A stretch of DNA of 21,377 bases from Gemmatimonadales bacterium UBA7835 (GTDB taxonomy: Bacteria > Gemmatimonadota > Gemmatimonadetes > Longimicrobiales > Gaopeijiaceae), in NCBI GenBank assembly GCA_002500925.1, contig DLTN01000039.1:1-21377 (forward strand), read 5' to 3'. Within the stretch, counting starts at the first letter, position 1; every line of letters begins with the position of its first letter. The notes under the pieces were generated by a model, which saw nothing but the letters and a program-made list of their open reading frames with translations, did not search any database and was not told where the DNA came from. The translations under genes were made by a program, and so were the position numbers. Below are positions 1 through 7,788 of the stretch, one piece after another.

Positions 1-14
1 AAGTCTCAAAGTGA
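1..14 (+). CDS. 3' end of an upstream gene, probably the ABC transporter ATPase (partial)
   Basis: Only the last three codons (Val-Ser-Lys) and a TGA stop at 12-14 are visible. The stop overlaps the GTG start of the next gene in a GTGA arrangement, the same 4-nt overlap used between the two permeases that follow. In BMP/NupPQ-type importer operons the gene just before the first permease is usually the double-domain ATP-binding protein, so that is the likely identity. This is inference from gene order; the sequence itself shows only an open frame and a stop. Confidence 0.4.
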
Positions 15-1078
15 GTGGCGCTATATCTCCGAAGAGGGCCAAGGAAACCGCACTTCTCGGCTTAGGGGCAGTGACGCTGACGCTGGGGGCCGCAGCTGTG
101 TTACTCCTGTTGGGCGGGTACGACCCAACGAAGGCGGCAGCTGCTATGCTCAGAGGGTCAGTGGGCAGTTGGAATACCTTTGTCTCAATAACGCTAGTGC
201 GGGCAGTGCCGCTGCTTTTTGCGGGCCTGGCGGTGGCCCTTGCATTTCGAGCGGGCGTATGGAACATCGGAGCCGAGGGCCAGCTTTACGTTGGTGCTGT
301 CGCAGGAGTGTGGGTGGCGCTGACCTTCACGGATTTGCCTGGTCCGTTTCTTATAACGGCGGCTCTCACCGCCTCTATTGTTGCGGGTGGAGTCTGGGCT
401 CTTGTGCCGACTCTGATGAAGCTCCGGCTTGGGATCGGTGAAGTGATCACGACGATCCTAATGAATTTTGTTGGCATATACTTGGCTGCGTGGATGGTGC
501 ACGGCCCACTGCAGGAGAGGCGTGGGGTTTTTCCTCAGACAGATCGGATTGTCGATGCAGCCCGCTTGCCGGAGCTCATTTCTGGGACGCGCCTGCACCT
601 CGGCTTTGCTTTGGCGCTAGTGCTTGCCGGCGTGCTTGCTTTCGTTCTTAAGCGGACTCGATTCGGCTTCCACCTTAGGGCGGTTGGCGCGTCGCCCGCT
701 GCTGCTGCTGCTGCTGGAAGGATCGACCCGAACCGTGTGATTCTTGTCACATTCCTGGCTTCCGGAGCGATTGCTGGGCTGGCGGGTGGTGTCGAAGTTA
801 CAGGTCTGACGTACGCGCTATATGAAGACCTGTCGGATGGCTGGGGATACACCGCGATCGCTGTCGCATTGCTCGGGGGGCTTAGACCCGGGGGGGTGGT
901 AGTAACGGCTATCTTTTTCGGTGCACTTCAGGCTGGGGCTGGGGCAATGCAGCGGGATGCGGGTATTCCGGCCGCTTGGGTCGACGTTGTCGAAGCACTC
1001 GTGATTCTTGCGGTGCTGGGACTCGACCGGATACGAGCGGCACGAGCTGGGTATCATCGCGGCGAGGAGGCACAGTGA
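11..1078 (+). CDS. ABC transporter permease, BMP/NupP (YufP)-type nucleoside or simple-sugar importer
   Basis: This is one of two inner-membrane permease subunits of an importer of the basic-membrane-protein/nucleoside family (BPD_transp_2 fold). The 355-residue product has about eight to ten hydrophobic segments. It carries the family signatures FRAGVWNIGAEGQLYVGA (about residues 79-96), GEVITTILMNF (about 144-154) and LRAVGASP followed by an alanine-rich stretch (about 223-236), the usual cytoplasmic coupling region. The start is GTG at 11, overlapping the previous stop; no other start gives this overlap. The next gene is the sister permease, joined by another 4-nt overlap. The coupling segment contains six alanines encoded by a perfect (GCT)6 run at 698-715, where relatives have more varied residues. 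Nucleosides are the best-known substrates of the family, but the real substrate cannot be read from the sequence. Confidence 0.9.
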   Translation: MSGAISPKRAKETALLGLGAVTLTLGAAAVLLLLGGYDPTKAAAAMLRGSVGSWNTFVSITLVRAVPLLFAGLAVALAFRAGVWNIGAEGQLYVGAVAGVWVALTFTDLPGPFLITAALTASIVAGGVWALVPTLMKLRLGIGEVITTILMNFVGIYLAAWMVHGPLQERRGVFPQTDRIVDAARLPELISGTRLHLGFALALVLAGVLAFVLKRTRFGFHLRAVGASPAAAAAAGRIDPNRVILVTFLASGAIAGLAGGVEVTGLTYALYEDLSDGWGYTAIAVALLGGLRPGGVVVTAIFFGALQAGAGAMQRDAGIPAAWVDVVEALVILAVLGLDRIRAARAGYHRGEEAQ

Positions 1079-2001
1079 GTCAGATCGAGTTGGCGCTCTT
1101 TCTCGAGTCAGCCGTTAGGCTAGGGATTCCTCTCGCTCTCGCGGCGATGGGTGAAACGATCACAGAGCGAAGCGGGGTGATCAACATTGGACTCGAGGGT
1201 TCTATCATCGCAGGGGCACTGGGAGGTGCGCTTGGTGCTATTGCCCTCGAAGGTGCAGGGCTAGGGTTAGCTTTTGGCGCTCTGGCTGGCCTTCTAGTCG
1301 CTCTCGTCTTCGCTGTGTTCGCCATCGGTCTTGGTGCCGACCAAATCATCACCGGCACCGCTGTGACGATTGGTGGGTTAGGCATGACCGGGGCCGTGTA
1401 TCAAGTCCTGTTTGGCGCAAACGGGATGGAACTCTCGGTTCCCACGCTAGCTCCGGTGACTATCCCTTGGCTGTCTGAGATTCCGGTTGTAGGGAGCGCA
1501 CTCTTTGCACAGGCACCTACTGCGTACTTTGCGTATGTGATGGCTCCAATATCCTGGTACGTTTTATTCAAAACCGCGTGGGGGCTCGAACTCCGGGCCA
1601 CTGGTGAGGCTCCGGTCGCGGCAGAGGCCGCGGGTGTCCGAGTGCGTGTCGTGCGTTTTTCCGCGACGCTTTTCGGTGGCGCAATGGCTGGTATCGCAGG
1701 CGCTCATCTAGCTTTGGCCCATGCCGGGGCATTTGCGGAAAATATGAGCGCAGGCAAGGGTTTTATAGCGATCGCAGTCGTAGCGTTAGGAAGGTGGAAT
1801 CCAATCATCGTACTCTTTGCTGCGTTGTTTTTCGGAGCGGCCTCGGCATTGCAGTTTTTACTGCAGGCTCTTGGCTTCGACCTCGCGTATCAAATTTTTC
1901 TTGCGTTCCCGTACATACTCACGCTTGCAGCGTTAGCTGGCTGGGTCGGGAAATCCCAGGCTCCTGCAGCGCTAGGCCTACCCTGGGAGCCGAATCGTTG
2001 A
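1075..2001 (+). CDS. ABC transporter permease, NupQ (YufQ)-type partner subunit
   Basis: This is the second permease of the importer, 308 residues and almost wholly hydrophobic. It shows the paired motifs of the family: ERSGVINIGLEGSIIAGA near the N-terminus (about residues 24-41) and the coupling segment LRATGEAPVAAEAAGV (about 173-188). The start is GTG at 1075, with a strong ribosome-binding site (GAGGAGG at 1064-1070) and a GTGA overlap with the preceding stop. The frame stays open upstream to an ATG at 976, but that would overlap the first permease by about 100 nt and has no supporting site. The stop at 1999-2001 overlaps a candidate TTG start of a small ORF. The pair makes a heterodimeric channel. 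The ATPase must lie to the left, and the dedicated binding lipoprotein is not seen in the window. Confidence 0.9.
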   Translation: MSQIELALFLESAVRLGIPLALAAMGETITERSGVINIGLEGSIIAGALGGALGAIALEGAGLGLAFGALAGLLVALVFAVFAIGLGADQIITGTAVTIGGLGMTGAVYQVLFGANGMELSVPTLAPVTIPWLSEIPVVGSALFAQAPTAYFAYVMAPISWYVLFKTAWGLELRATGEAPVAAEAAGVRVRVVRFSATLFGGAMAGIAGAHLALAHAGAFAENMSAGKGFIAIAVVALGRWNPIIVLFAALFFGAASALQFLLQALGFDLAYQIFLAFPYILTLAALAGWVGKSQAPAALGLPWEPNR

Positions 2002-2120
2002 GTGTCTTGGTGGCACGGCTGGATAAGTTGGCTGCTGTGCTTGGATTTCACGTGTCCGAAAGATCCGAGCTTACCTTTCTAGCGATGGATGGTGGGGAAG
2101 AACCTTGTTGGAGTGCATGA
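1998..2120 (+). CDS. candidate 40-codon ORF bridging the permease and the PIG-L gene
   Basis: A TTG codon at 1998 overlaps the permease stop by 4 nt (TTGA) and is preceded by GGGAG at 1985-1989, eight bases away, which is a good ribosome-binding site. The frame runs 40 codons to a TGA at 2118-2120, which in turn overlaps the ATG starts of the PIG-L gene. The product is soluble-looking, begins MSVLVARLDKLAAVLGF and ends GGEEPCWSA. I do not recognise it. It may be a genuine small protein, a leader that couples translation, or the remnant of a longer gene. The overlaps at both ends and the binding site favour translation; the short length and lack of a known family keep confidence moderate. Confidence 0.45.
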   Translation: MSVLVARLDKLAAVLGFHVSERSELTFLAMDGGEEPCWSA

Positions 2121-4810
2121 TGGTGTTGTTCAAGACTTGCTCGGCTCGTGCTTTTCTGGTCTCGGCGTTCGTGGGCTGTACGGCTTTTGGCGCTCCGGAC
2201 CTGCAGGCGCAGCGCCTTGAGGGCACGGGCACAGTCGCTTCCGGTCTTTTGCTGCGTCAGATGGACGGAGTAAAGCGGGTATTGATGATTGCAGCGCACC
2301 CGGACGATGAGGACACGGGTTTGCTGACTGCGCTCGCACGAGGTCGCGGCGCGGAGACCGCGTATTTGGCGTTGACCAGGGGTGATGGGGGTCAGAATCT
2401 GATCGGTCCGGAGCTCTGGGAGGGGTTGGGTATCGTTCGGACGGGTGAACTTCTGGCTGCGCGCGAGCTCGATGGAGGTCGCCAGTTCTTCACCACCGCC
2501 TTCGACTACGGATACTCGAAGAGCGCCCAGGAAGCACTCTCGCTTTGGCCTCGAGAAGAATTGCTCGCAGAAGTGGTTTGGGTTGTTAGATCATTCAGAC
2601 CACATGTAATAGTGTCGGTATTCAGCGGAACTCCTGCCGACGGGCATGGTCAGCATCAGGCCGCGGGTATTATGGCTCGTGAAGCCTTCAGTGCTGCCGG
2701 TGACCCTTCACGTTTCTCCGAGCAGCTTGAGCGTGGTGTCGATGCATGGGAACCACTCAAACTCTACCAGACTTCGCGCCGCCGCTTTTTCTCTCAAGAC
2801 ACGATAAGCGACGGCTCGCTCGATGTTCCGACTGGCGTGCACGACCCGCTTCTGGGCCGCTCGCTCCTGCAGCTTTCGAGAGAAAGCAGGAGTCAGCACA
2901 GGTCCCAAGACATGGGCGCGCCGCAGACGCAAGGGCCTCAGGTGACCGGGGTGATTCTGCTTGAGAGCCGGGTGGGAGACCACGCTCAGGAGATTTTTGA
3001 GGGCGTCGATACGACGTTGGTTGGAATTACAGTAGATCTGTCAGATGAAAATGCTAGTGTGGCTCAAGATTATCTCGAGGCGTACAGAAGTTCAGTGCTA
3101 GCGGCCACAGATGCTTTCGGCTTTGACCCCATGCCAATGGCTAAACACCTGCTCGAGGCGAGAACGCAACTGCGAATGGCTCGCGAGGTCGTTGGTGACG
3201 AGGCGAGCAAGGAATTTTCGAGCGCCTTGGCTACTCGCCTCGAAGTGACAGATCGAGCGATCTATGCAGCCGCGGGTATCTCGTTCGATGTTCGTTCTGT
3301 CGACGACTTATTGGTGCCGGGACAAACTGTGGTAGTGCGGGCACAGCTGTGGAATGGGGGTGGTTTTACCCTCACAGGGCCAGAAACGGGACTCTCTTTG
3401 CCGGTGGGTTGGACATCAAGTCTGGTTGAGGTGAGAGGCGTGTCGGTGGAAGGCACGATTGCCCCAGGTGACTTGGCGGTCTTCACGTACCGGGTCGGGG
3501 TCCCAGTTAATGCGGATGTCTCACGACAGTATTACTTACGCGAGCCTCGTAACGGGGCACGGTACGTTTGGCCTGATGATTCTGAGTTATGGGGTCTTCC
3601 CCGGAATCCTGAGTTAGTTAAGGGAATGGCAACTTTTAGCCTCGTTTTGCCCAGTGATAGTTCGACGTCGTTGTTACAGGATTCTGGTCATAATGAGATC
3701 AGCTCGGACTGGAGGTATGTCGGGGTAGACCCGGCATTCGGTGAATTTGAAAAGCCAGTTCTGGTTGTTCCCGCTGTATCTGTTTCGGTCACACCCTCGG
3801 GTCTCACTTGGCCGCAGACCGATGAGGGATCACAAGAGATATCAGTTGTCATTCGATCCGAGGCGGAGGAGGGAAGCCGGGGTTCAGTGAAGATATGGGC
3901 CCCTGAGGGATGGGCCGTCTCACCCATGTCGGAAAGTTTTGATCTCAAGGAGGCGGGTTCAGAAAGCTCGATGAGCTTCCAGGTTAGACCTGATGGGGCG
4001 GTCGTGCCGGGACGACACACCTTCGAGATAACGGCGCGAACTGACAAGGGTGAAGTCTATGACGAGGGATATGCATTGATAGACTATGAGCATATTCAGA
4101 GGACTGCATTGTATTCAGAGGCGTCTGCGACGGTTTCTGTGGTGCCCGTCGAGGTACGGTCGGGGGTTAGAGTGGGCTACATAATGGGTTCAGGAGACGA
4201 TGGCCCAGAAGCGATAAGACAAATGGGTGCGCCGGTTGAGATGCTCGACGGAACGAGAGTCCGTGATGGTGACTTTGATGGGTTAAGTACCATTGTGCTG
4301 GGTGTGCGGGCCTACGAGACGCGGGCTGACCTGCAGTCAGCATCGGCTCAACTGCTCGACTTTGCGCGTTCTGGGGGCACCGTCATAGTGCAGTACAACC
4401 GGGGAACACTGGGCAGTCTCGCCCCATGGGAGATTACAGTTGGGCGAGGTTCACCTAGGGTCTCCGATGAGACCGCACCTGTGCGAATAATAGCGCCTGA
4501 AGCTCCAATCTTTACCTCACCAAACCGCATTGGCGATGCAGATTTTGAAGGTTGGGTCCAGGAGCGAGGGCTCTACTTCGCGTCTAGTTGGGATGACCGT
4601 TATACCCCGCTATTGGTGCTGAACGATCCCGGTGAAGAGCCTCGCTTTGGGTCGATGTTAGCGACCGAGGTTGGCGATGGAGTCTTCGTTTACACTGGAC
4701 TCTCCTTCTTTCGTCAATGGGCCGATCAGGTTCCTGGGGCATATAGGCTTTTTGCAAACTTGATCTCCCTCGACCCGAAGGAATGGCGGCTGTTCTTGGC
4801 TCGACAGTGA
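2120..4810 (+). CDS. secreted PIG-L family deacetylase with NEW3-like and amidotransferase-like C-terminal domains
   Basis: This is a zinc-dependent N-acetyl hydrolase of the PIG-L/LmbE family, here a large exported protein of about 896 residues. A signal peptide occupies roughly residues 1-30 (hydrophobic core AFLVSAFVG, cleavage near LQAQ). The catalytic motif AAHPDDE lies at 58-64, the TRGDGGQN motif at 86-93 and the second metal histidines in HGQH at 176-179. The rest is unusual for a minimal family member. There is an Ig-like beta region at about 385-480, a NEW3-like beta domain at about 550-655, and a class-I-glutamine-amidotransferase-like region at about 683-890. Two adjacent ATGs exist; 2120 is chosen because GGAG at 2110-2113 lies six bases away, while 2117 would give a 4-nt overlap. 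The substrate, presumably an N-acetylated sugar or conjugate outside the cytoplasm, is unknown. Confidence 0.88.
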   Translation: MVLFKTCSARAFLVSAFVGCTAFGAPDLQAQRLEGTGTVASGLLLRQMDGVKRVLMIAAHPDDEDTGLLTALARGRGAETAYLALTRGDGGQNLIGPELWEGLGIVRTGELLAARELDGGRQFFTTAFDYGYSKSAQEALSLWPREELLAEVVWVVRSFRPHVIVSVFSGTPADGHGQHQAAGIMAREAFSAAGDPSRFSEQLERGVDAWEPLKLYQTSRRRFFSQDTISDGSLDVPTGVHDPLLGRSLLQLSRESRSQHRSQDMGAPQTQGPQVTGVILLESRVGDHAQEIFEGVDTTLVGITVDLSDENASVAQDYLEAYRSSVLAATDAFGFDPMPMAKHLLEARTQLRMAREVVGDEASKEFSSALATRLEVTDRAIYAAAGISFDVRSVDDLLVPGQTVVVRAQLWNGGGFTLTGPETGLSLPVGWTSSLVEVRGVSVEGTIAPGDLAVFTYRVGVPVNADVSRQYYLREPRNGARYVWPDDSELWGLPRNPELVKGMATFSLVLPSDSSTSLLQDSGHNEISSDWRYVGVDPAFGEFEKPVLVVPAVSVSVTPSGLTWPQTDEGSQEISVVIRSEAEEGSRGSVKIWAPEGWAVSPMSESFDLKEAGSESSMSFQVRPDGAVVPGRHTFEITARTDKGEVYDEGYALIDYEHIQRTALYSEASATVSVVPVEVRSGVRVGYIMGSGDDGPEAIRQMGAPVEMLDGTRVRDGDFDGLSTIVLGVRAYETRADLQSASAQLLDFARSGGTVIVQYNRGTLGSLAPWEITVGRGSPRVSDETAPVRIIAPEAPIFTSPNRIGDADFEGWVQERGLYFASSWDDRYTPLLVLNDPGEEPRFGSMLATEVGDGVFVYTGLSFFRQWADQVPGAYRLFANLISLDPKEWRLFLARQ

Positions 4811-5862
4811 TGATCGCCGCTAAGCGGTGCATTGGAAGAGTAGCGAGGGGCGTGAGCCTGGCTCTAGTCACGGGCACGCTCGCAGCATGTATGCAAGATC
4901 AAGGTTCGGTCACGCTGATCGTGCGAACCGACTTGCCCGAGGTGGTGCGCGATTATGTGAAGGAGACGTTTGAGTCGGTCCACCAGGATACCGATGTTCG
5001 CTTCACGATCGCCTCGACTAAAACTACCCTAGCAGAACTTCAGGCTATAGAACTACAGGGGGGTCCACCCTTTGATGTGTGGTGGGGTGCTAATGCCTCT
5101 GGGCTACAAGCCGCAAGCGATGAAGGTCGACTAATGACTTATCAGCCCCGATGGCTAGGTCGCTCAGCAGCAGTTGATCTTCAATATGATGGTGAATGGC
5201 ATCCTCTTTTACTGACTCCGTACGTGATCGCCTTTAGTCGAGGAGACTTGGAGCTGGCCCGGGCTCCATCCGACTGGATCGACCTCCGCCATTTTCAGTG
5301 GTCTGACGATATTGAGATCTTGGACCCGTCCAGGTCTGAGGCGGGCGAGTGGTTCCTGATCTCCATGCTGCAGCAGGCGGCTTCGATGGGTGATCTGGAA
5401 TCTGGCTTTGACTGGCTGTCTACGATCGATCGTTATGTAGAGTCATATGCGACGAACACCTCGGATGCACTTCAGGCGCTAAGAGAAAAACGCTCAAGGC
5501 TAGCCGTTGTGCCGCGCGCGGACGTAGAACTCGCACGTTCTAATAACTCCCCCTGGCTATACTACCGACTTCCAGAATCAGGCACACCGGTCTTGGTGCG
5601 AGGTGTGGCGTTGATGAGTGGAACCAAGGAAGCTGGGGCCGCGAAAGCGTTTCTGGATCACCTGGGCTCAATCGACGTACGGACTGAGACGAAGCTTAGA
5701 ACGAGGTGGCAACCGGTCTTCGGGACGGTCGATTCGAGCCGTATTCCAGTGGGCTTCGAGTTGCAGGAACCCTGGGCACCCTTCGCGATTCCGTTCGATA
5801 CAATCCAGGGGAAGCGGGAGGGTTGGCTAGATCGGTGGGAGCAGGAGATAAGGGCGCGTTAA
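4810..5862 (+). CDS. orphan extracellular solute-binding lipoprotein (type 2 periplasmic-binding fold, AfuA-like)
   Basis: The product is a lipoprotein of 350 residues resembling the binding proteins of iron/thiamine/spermidine-type ABC importers. The lipobox TLAAC puts the lipidated cysteine at residue 27. Features of the fold include the early strand VTLIVRTDLPEVVRDYV, the FDVWWGAN segment after about 60 mature residues, and a conserved-looking LLTPYVIAFSR hinge region. The ATG at 4810 overlaps the PIG-L stop by 1 nt (TGATG). An upstream ATG at 4783 is in frame but sits too close to its only purine-rich stretch and would overlap by 28 nt. No permease or ATPase of the matching class follows, because the next gene is a convergent symporter. 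The protein is therefore an orphan. It may deliver to a distant transporter or act as a sensor or carrier for the deacetylase product. Ligand unknown. Confidence 0.8.
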   Translation: MIAAKRCIGRVARGVSLALVTGTLAACMQDQGSVTLIVRTDLPEVVRDYVKETFESVHQDTDVRFTIASTKTTLAELQAIELQGGPPFDVWWGANASGLQAASDEGRLMTYQPRWLGRSAAVDLQYDGEWHPLLLTPYVIAFSRGDLELARAPSDWIDLRHFQWSDDIEILDPSRSEAGEWFLISMLQQAASMGDLESGFDWLSTIDRYVESYATNTSDALQALREKRSRLAVVPRADVELARSNNSPWLYYRLPESGTPVLVRGVALMSGTKEAGAAKAFLDHLGSIDVRTETKLRTRWQPVFGTVDSSRIPVGFELQEPWAPFAIPFDTIQGKREGWLDRWEQEIRAR

Positions 5863-5885
5863 AGAATTCGTGACGGCTTCAGAGG

Positions 5886-7556
5886 TTAGGGCAAAGCGGG
5901 TTTCCGTTCGCTCCCACTCAATGCGACTCCGACGACAACGACAACCCCTGCTCCGATAACGTTTTGCCATAGATAGGCTACATCTGTGCCAAAATTTACG
6001 AATCCTACTACGGTCATTCCTACAAGCAGGCCGACGAATGCTCCGGTGCCCCTTGCTCTAGGGATCATTGCGAGCAGGAATACACCTAGGATTGAGCCAT
6101 AGAAGAACGAACCGAAACGGTTTACTACCTCAATTAGCGATCCTAGGGTGGCCGCATACGTAGCGACGACGCAGGCGAAAAGGCCCCATAAGGCAGTCGC
6201 ACCTCTCGATACCGCCAGATAGTGAGAGTCGGAAGCCTCTGGCCTAACCCAGCGTCGATAAAAATCGATCACGCTGGTTGTCGCTAGAGAATTCAGTTCA
6301 GATGAAATGCTCGACATTGCCGCGGCGATAATACCTGCGATAAAAAGGCCAGCTAGTCCAAGCGGAAGTTCGTTAAGCACAAAGTGTGGGATGATATAGT
6401 TGACGTCTCTGGATGACTCTCCGGTGACCTCCTCAGCCATGGAGAGAGCCCTGCCGCGGATGGTTTGGACCTCTCCTTCGCGTGCAAGAAAGATCTCCAT
6501 GGCAGCAGTTGTGCTCACCTCGTCATCAGCCTCTGAGACCTCCAGTGCTGCGGTCTCGCGCATTGTGAAGGCTGTCGCGTATTCGTTCTGGAGTTCGTCG
6601 TAAGCCGCACCTCTCTGGGCCGTGACGGCCTGTTCATGTACTGGGTTGTAGAGGAGAGGTGGCTGAACGAACTGGTAGTACACGAAAACACTTATGCCGA
6701 CGCACAGGACCAGAGCCTGCAAAGGAATCTTCCAATAAGCACTCACTATGAGGGATGTCTTGGCTTCATCGACTGAGCGCGCGGCTAGGTAGCGTTGTAC
6801 CTGGCTCTGGTCAGTACCGAAGTACGAGAGCATCAGGAAAGTTCCTCCCAGGACGCCCGACCAAAATGTGTATTGTTCGTTTATATTGAACCCAAAATCG
6901 AACGTCTTTAATCGACCAGTCGCGCCCGCGATCTGCAGTGCATCATGCGGACTGATGGGCATCTGCATAAGCAGGACGCACATGATGGCCACTAGGGACA
7001 CCACGATTAGCACCATCTGTTTTACGTCAGCCCAGGCGACGGCTTGCACGCCTCCGATCATAGTGTAAATGACGGTGGGCACACCGATGAGAGCTACGGC
7101 CCAGACCAGAGGTATGCCGAATACCGCACTGAACACAACTCCGGGAGCTGCCATGATGGTGCCCACGCTCATCCCCCGCGACAGCAGGAAGAGGAATGCG
7201 GTGAATGACCGTGTTTTGGCATCGAATCTTTGTTCCAGATACTCGTACGCAGTGTACACCCCCGAGCCGTGAAGCAGAGGGACAAGCGTGACACCAAGGA
7301 TGACCATTGCCAGTGGAAGGCCGAAGTAGAGCTGTACGAATCGAAGTCCGTCCGTGGCGCCTTGCCCGGTGGTTCCGATCATTGTTACTGCGGAAAGCTG
7401 GGTGGCCATCACTGAGAGTCCTACAACCCACCAGGGCAATGATTTGTTAGCCGTGAAATAGCCAGCGATTGTGTCTGTCCCCTTCGATTTCCTGACACCG
7501 TCTGTGACAACGTACGTCAGGTATGCGACGACGATTAGCCAGTTGATCCAGTGCAT
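5886..7556 (-). CDS. sodium:solute symporter (SSS family) with a helical insertion
   Basis: This inner-membrane secondary transporter of the SSS/SLC5 family has 556 residues and about 13 predicted membrane segments. Typical signatures are TANKSLPWWVVGLSVMATQLSAVT (residues 36-59), FGTDQSQVQRYLAARS (246-261) and AAAMSSISSELNSLATTSVIDFYRRW (about 411-436, the sodium-site helix). An acidic, probably alpha-helical insertion covers about residues 298-383 between a membrane segment and the conserved DVNYIIPHFVLNELPLGLAGL stretch. The ATG at 7556 has AAGG about eight bases upstream. A 41-codon membrane protein ends 10 nt before it, so the two form an operon. The gene converges on the binding-protein gene with only 23 nt between them. 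Substrate cannot be assigned; family members carry sugars, amino acids, carboxylates, iodide or vitamins. Confidence 0.9.
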   Translation of the reverse strand: MHWINWLIVVAYLTYVVTDGVRKSKGTDTIAGYFTANKSLPWWVVGLSVMATQLSAVTMIGTTGQGATDGLRFVQLYFGLPLAMVILGVTLVPLLHGSGVYTAYEYLEQRFDAKTRSFTAFLFLLSRGMSVGTIMAAPGVVFSAVFGIPLVWAVALIGVPTVIYTMIGGVQAVAWADVKQMVLIVVSLVAIMCVLLMQMPISPHDALQIAGATGRLKTFDFGFNINEQYTFWSGVLGGTFLMLSYFGTDQSQVQRYLAARSVDEAKTSLIVSAYWKIPLQALVLCVGISVFVYYQFVQPPLLYNPVHEQAVTAQRGAAYDELQNEYATAFTMRETAALEVSEADDEVSTTAAMEIFLAREGEVQTIRGRALSMAEEVTGESSRDVNYIIPHFVLNELPLGLAGLFIAGIIAAAMSSISSELNSLATTSVIDFYRRWVRPEASDSHYLAVSRGATALWGLFACVVATYAATLGSLIEVVNRFGSFFYGSILGVFLLAMIPRARGTGAFVGLLVGMTVVGFVNFGTDVAYLWQNVIGAGVVVVVGVALSGSERKPALP

Positions 7557-7566
7557 GTCCGCGGCC

Positions 7567-7692
7567 TTAGGAGTAGAAGACCTGAAGAAGGCCTAGGATT
7601 CCAAGCGCGGTAGCCTGAACTGTCAGTACTCGGATTAGCGTGCGTTTGAAATAGTCCGGGGACGGGTTGTCATGTTCAGAAGAGTCTTTCAT
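7567..7692 (-). CDS. 41-residue single-pass membrane protein preceding the symporter
   Basis: An ATG at 7692 opens a 41-codon frame ending TAA at 7567-7569, 10 nt before the symporter start on the same strand. The product has a charged, polar N-terminus (MKDSSEHDNPSPDYFKR) and one hydrophobic segment covering about residues 19-40 with the core TALGILGLLQVF. That is the layout of a small bitopic membrane protein with the N-terminus inside. Some symporters of this superfamily have small partner proteins encoded just upstream, so a role as accessory or stabilising subunit is likely but inferred. The ribosome-binding site is weak. It is probably real because of its position, its membrane-protein composition and the close spacing. 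Confidence 0.65.
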   Translation of the reverse strand: MKDSSEHDNPSPDYFKRTLIRVLTVQATALGILGLLQVFYS

Positions 7693-7788
7693 ACCGTGAT
7701 TTTGGCCTTGTGCGGGGTGGTCAACTTTTCTGAGTCTTGGGAGGTACGCAAGCAGTATCCGTTTCAGTGCCCGCTGAGTACAGACTAG

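Noticed and set aside
976..1074. Upstream extension of the second permease to ATG 976
   Set aside because: It overlaps the first permease by about 100 nt, encodes arginine-rich non-family sequence and has no ribosome-binding site. GTG 1075 has GAGGAGG and the typical overlap.
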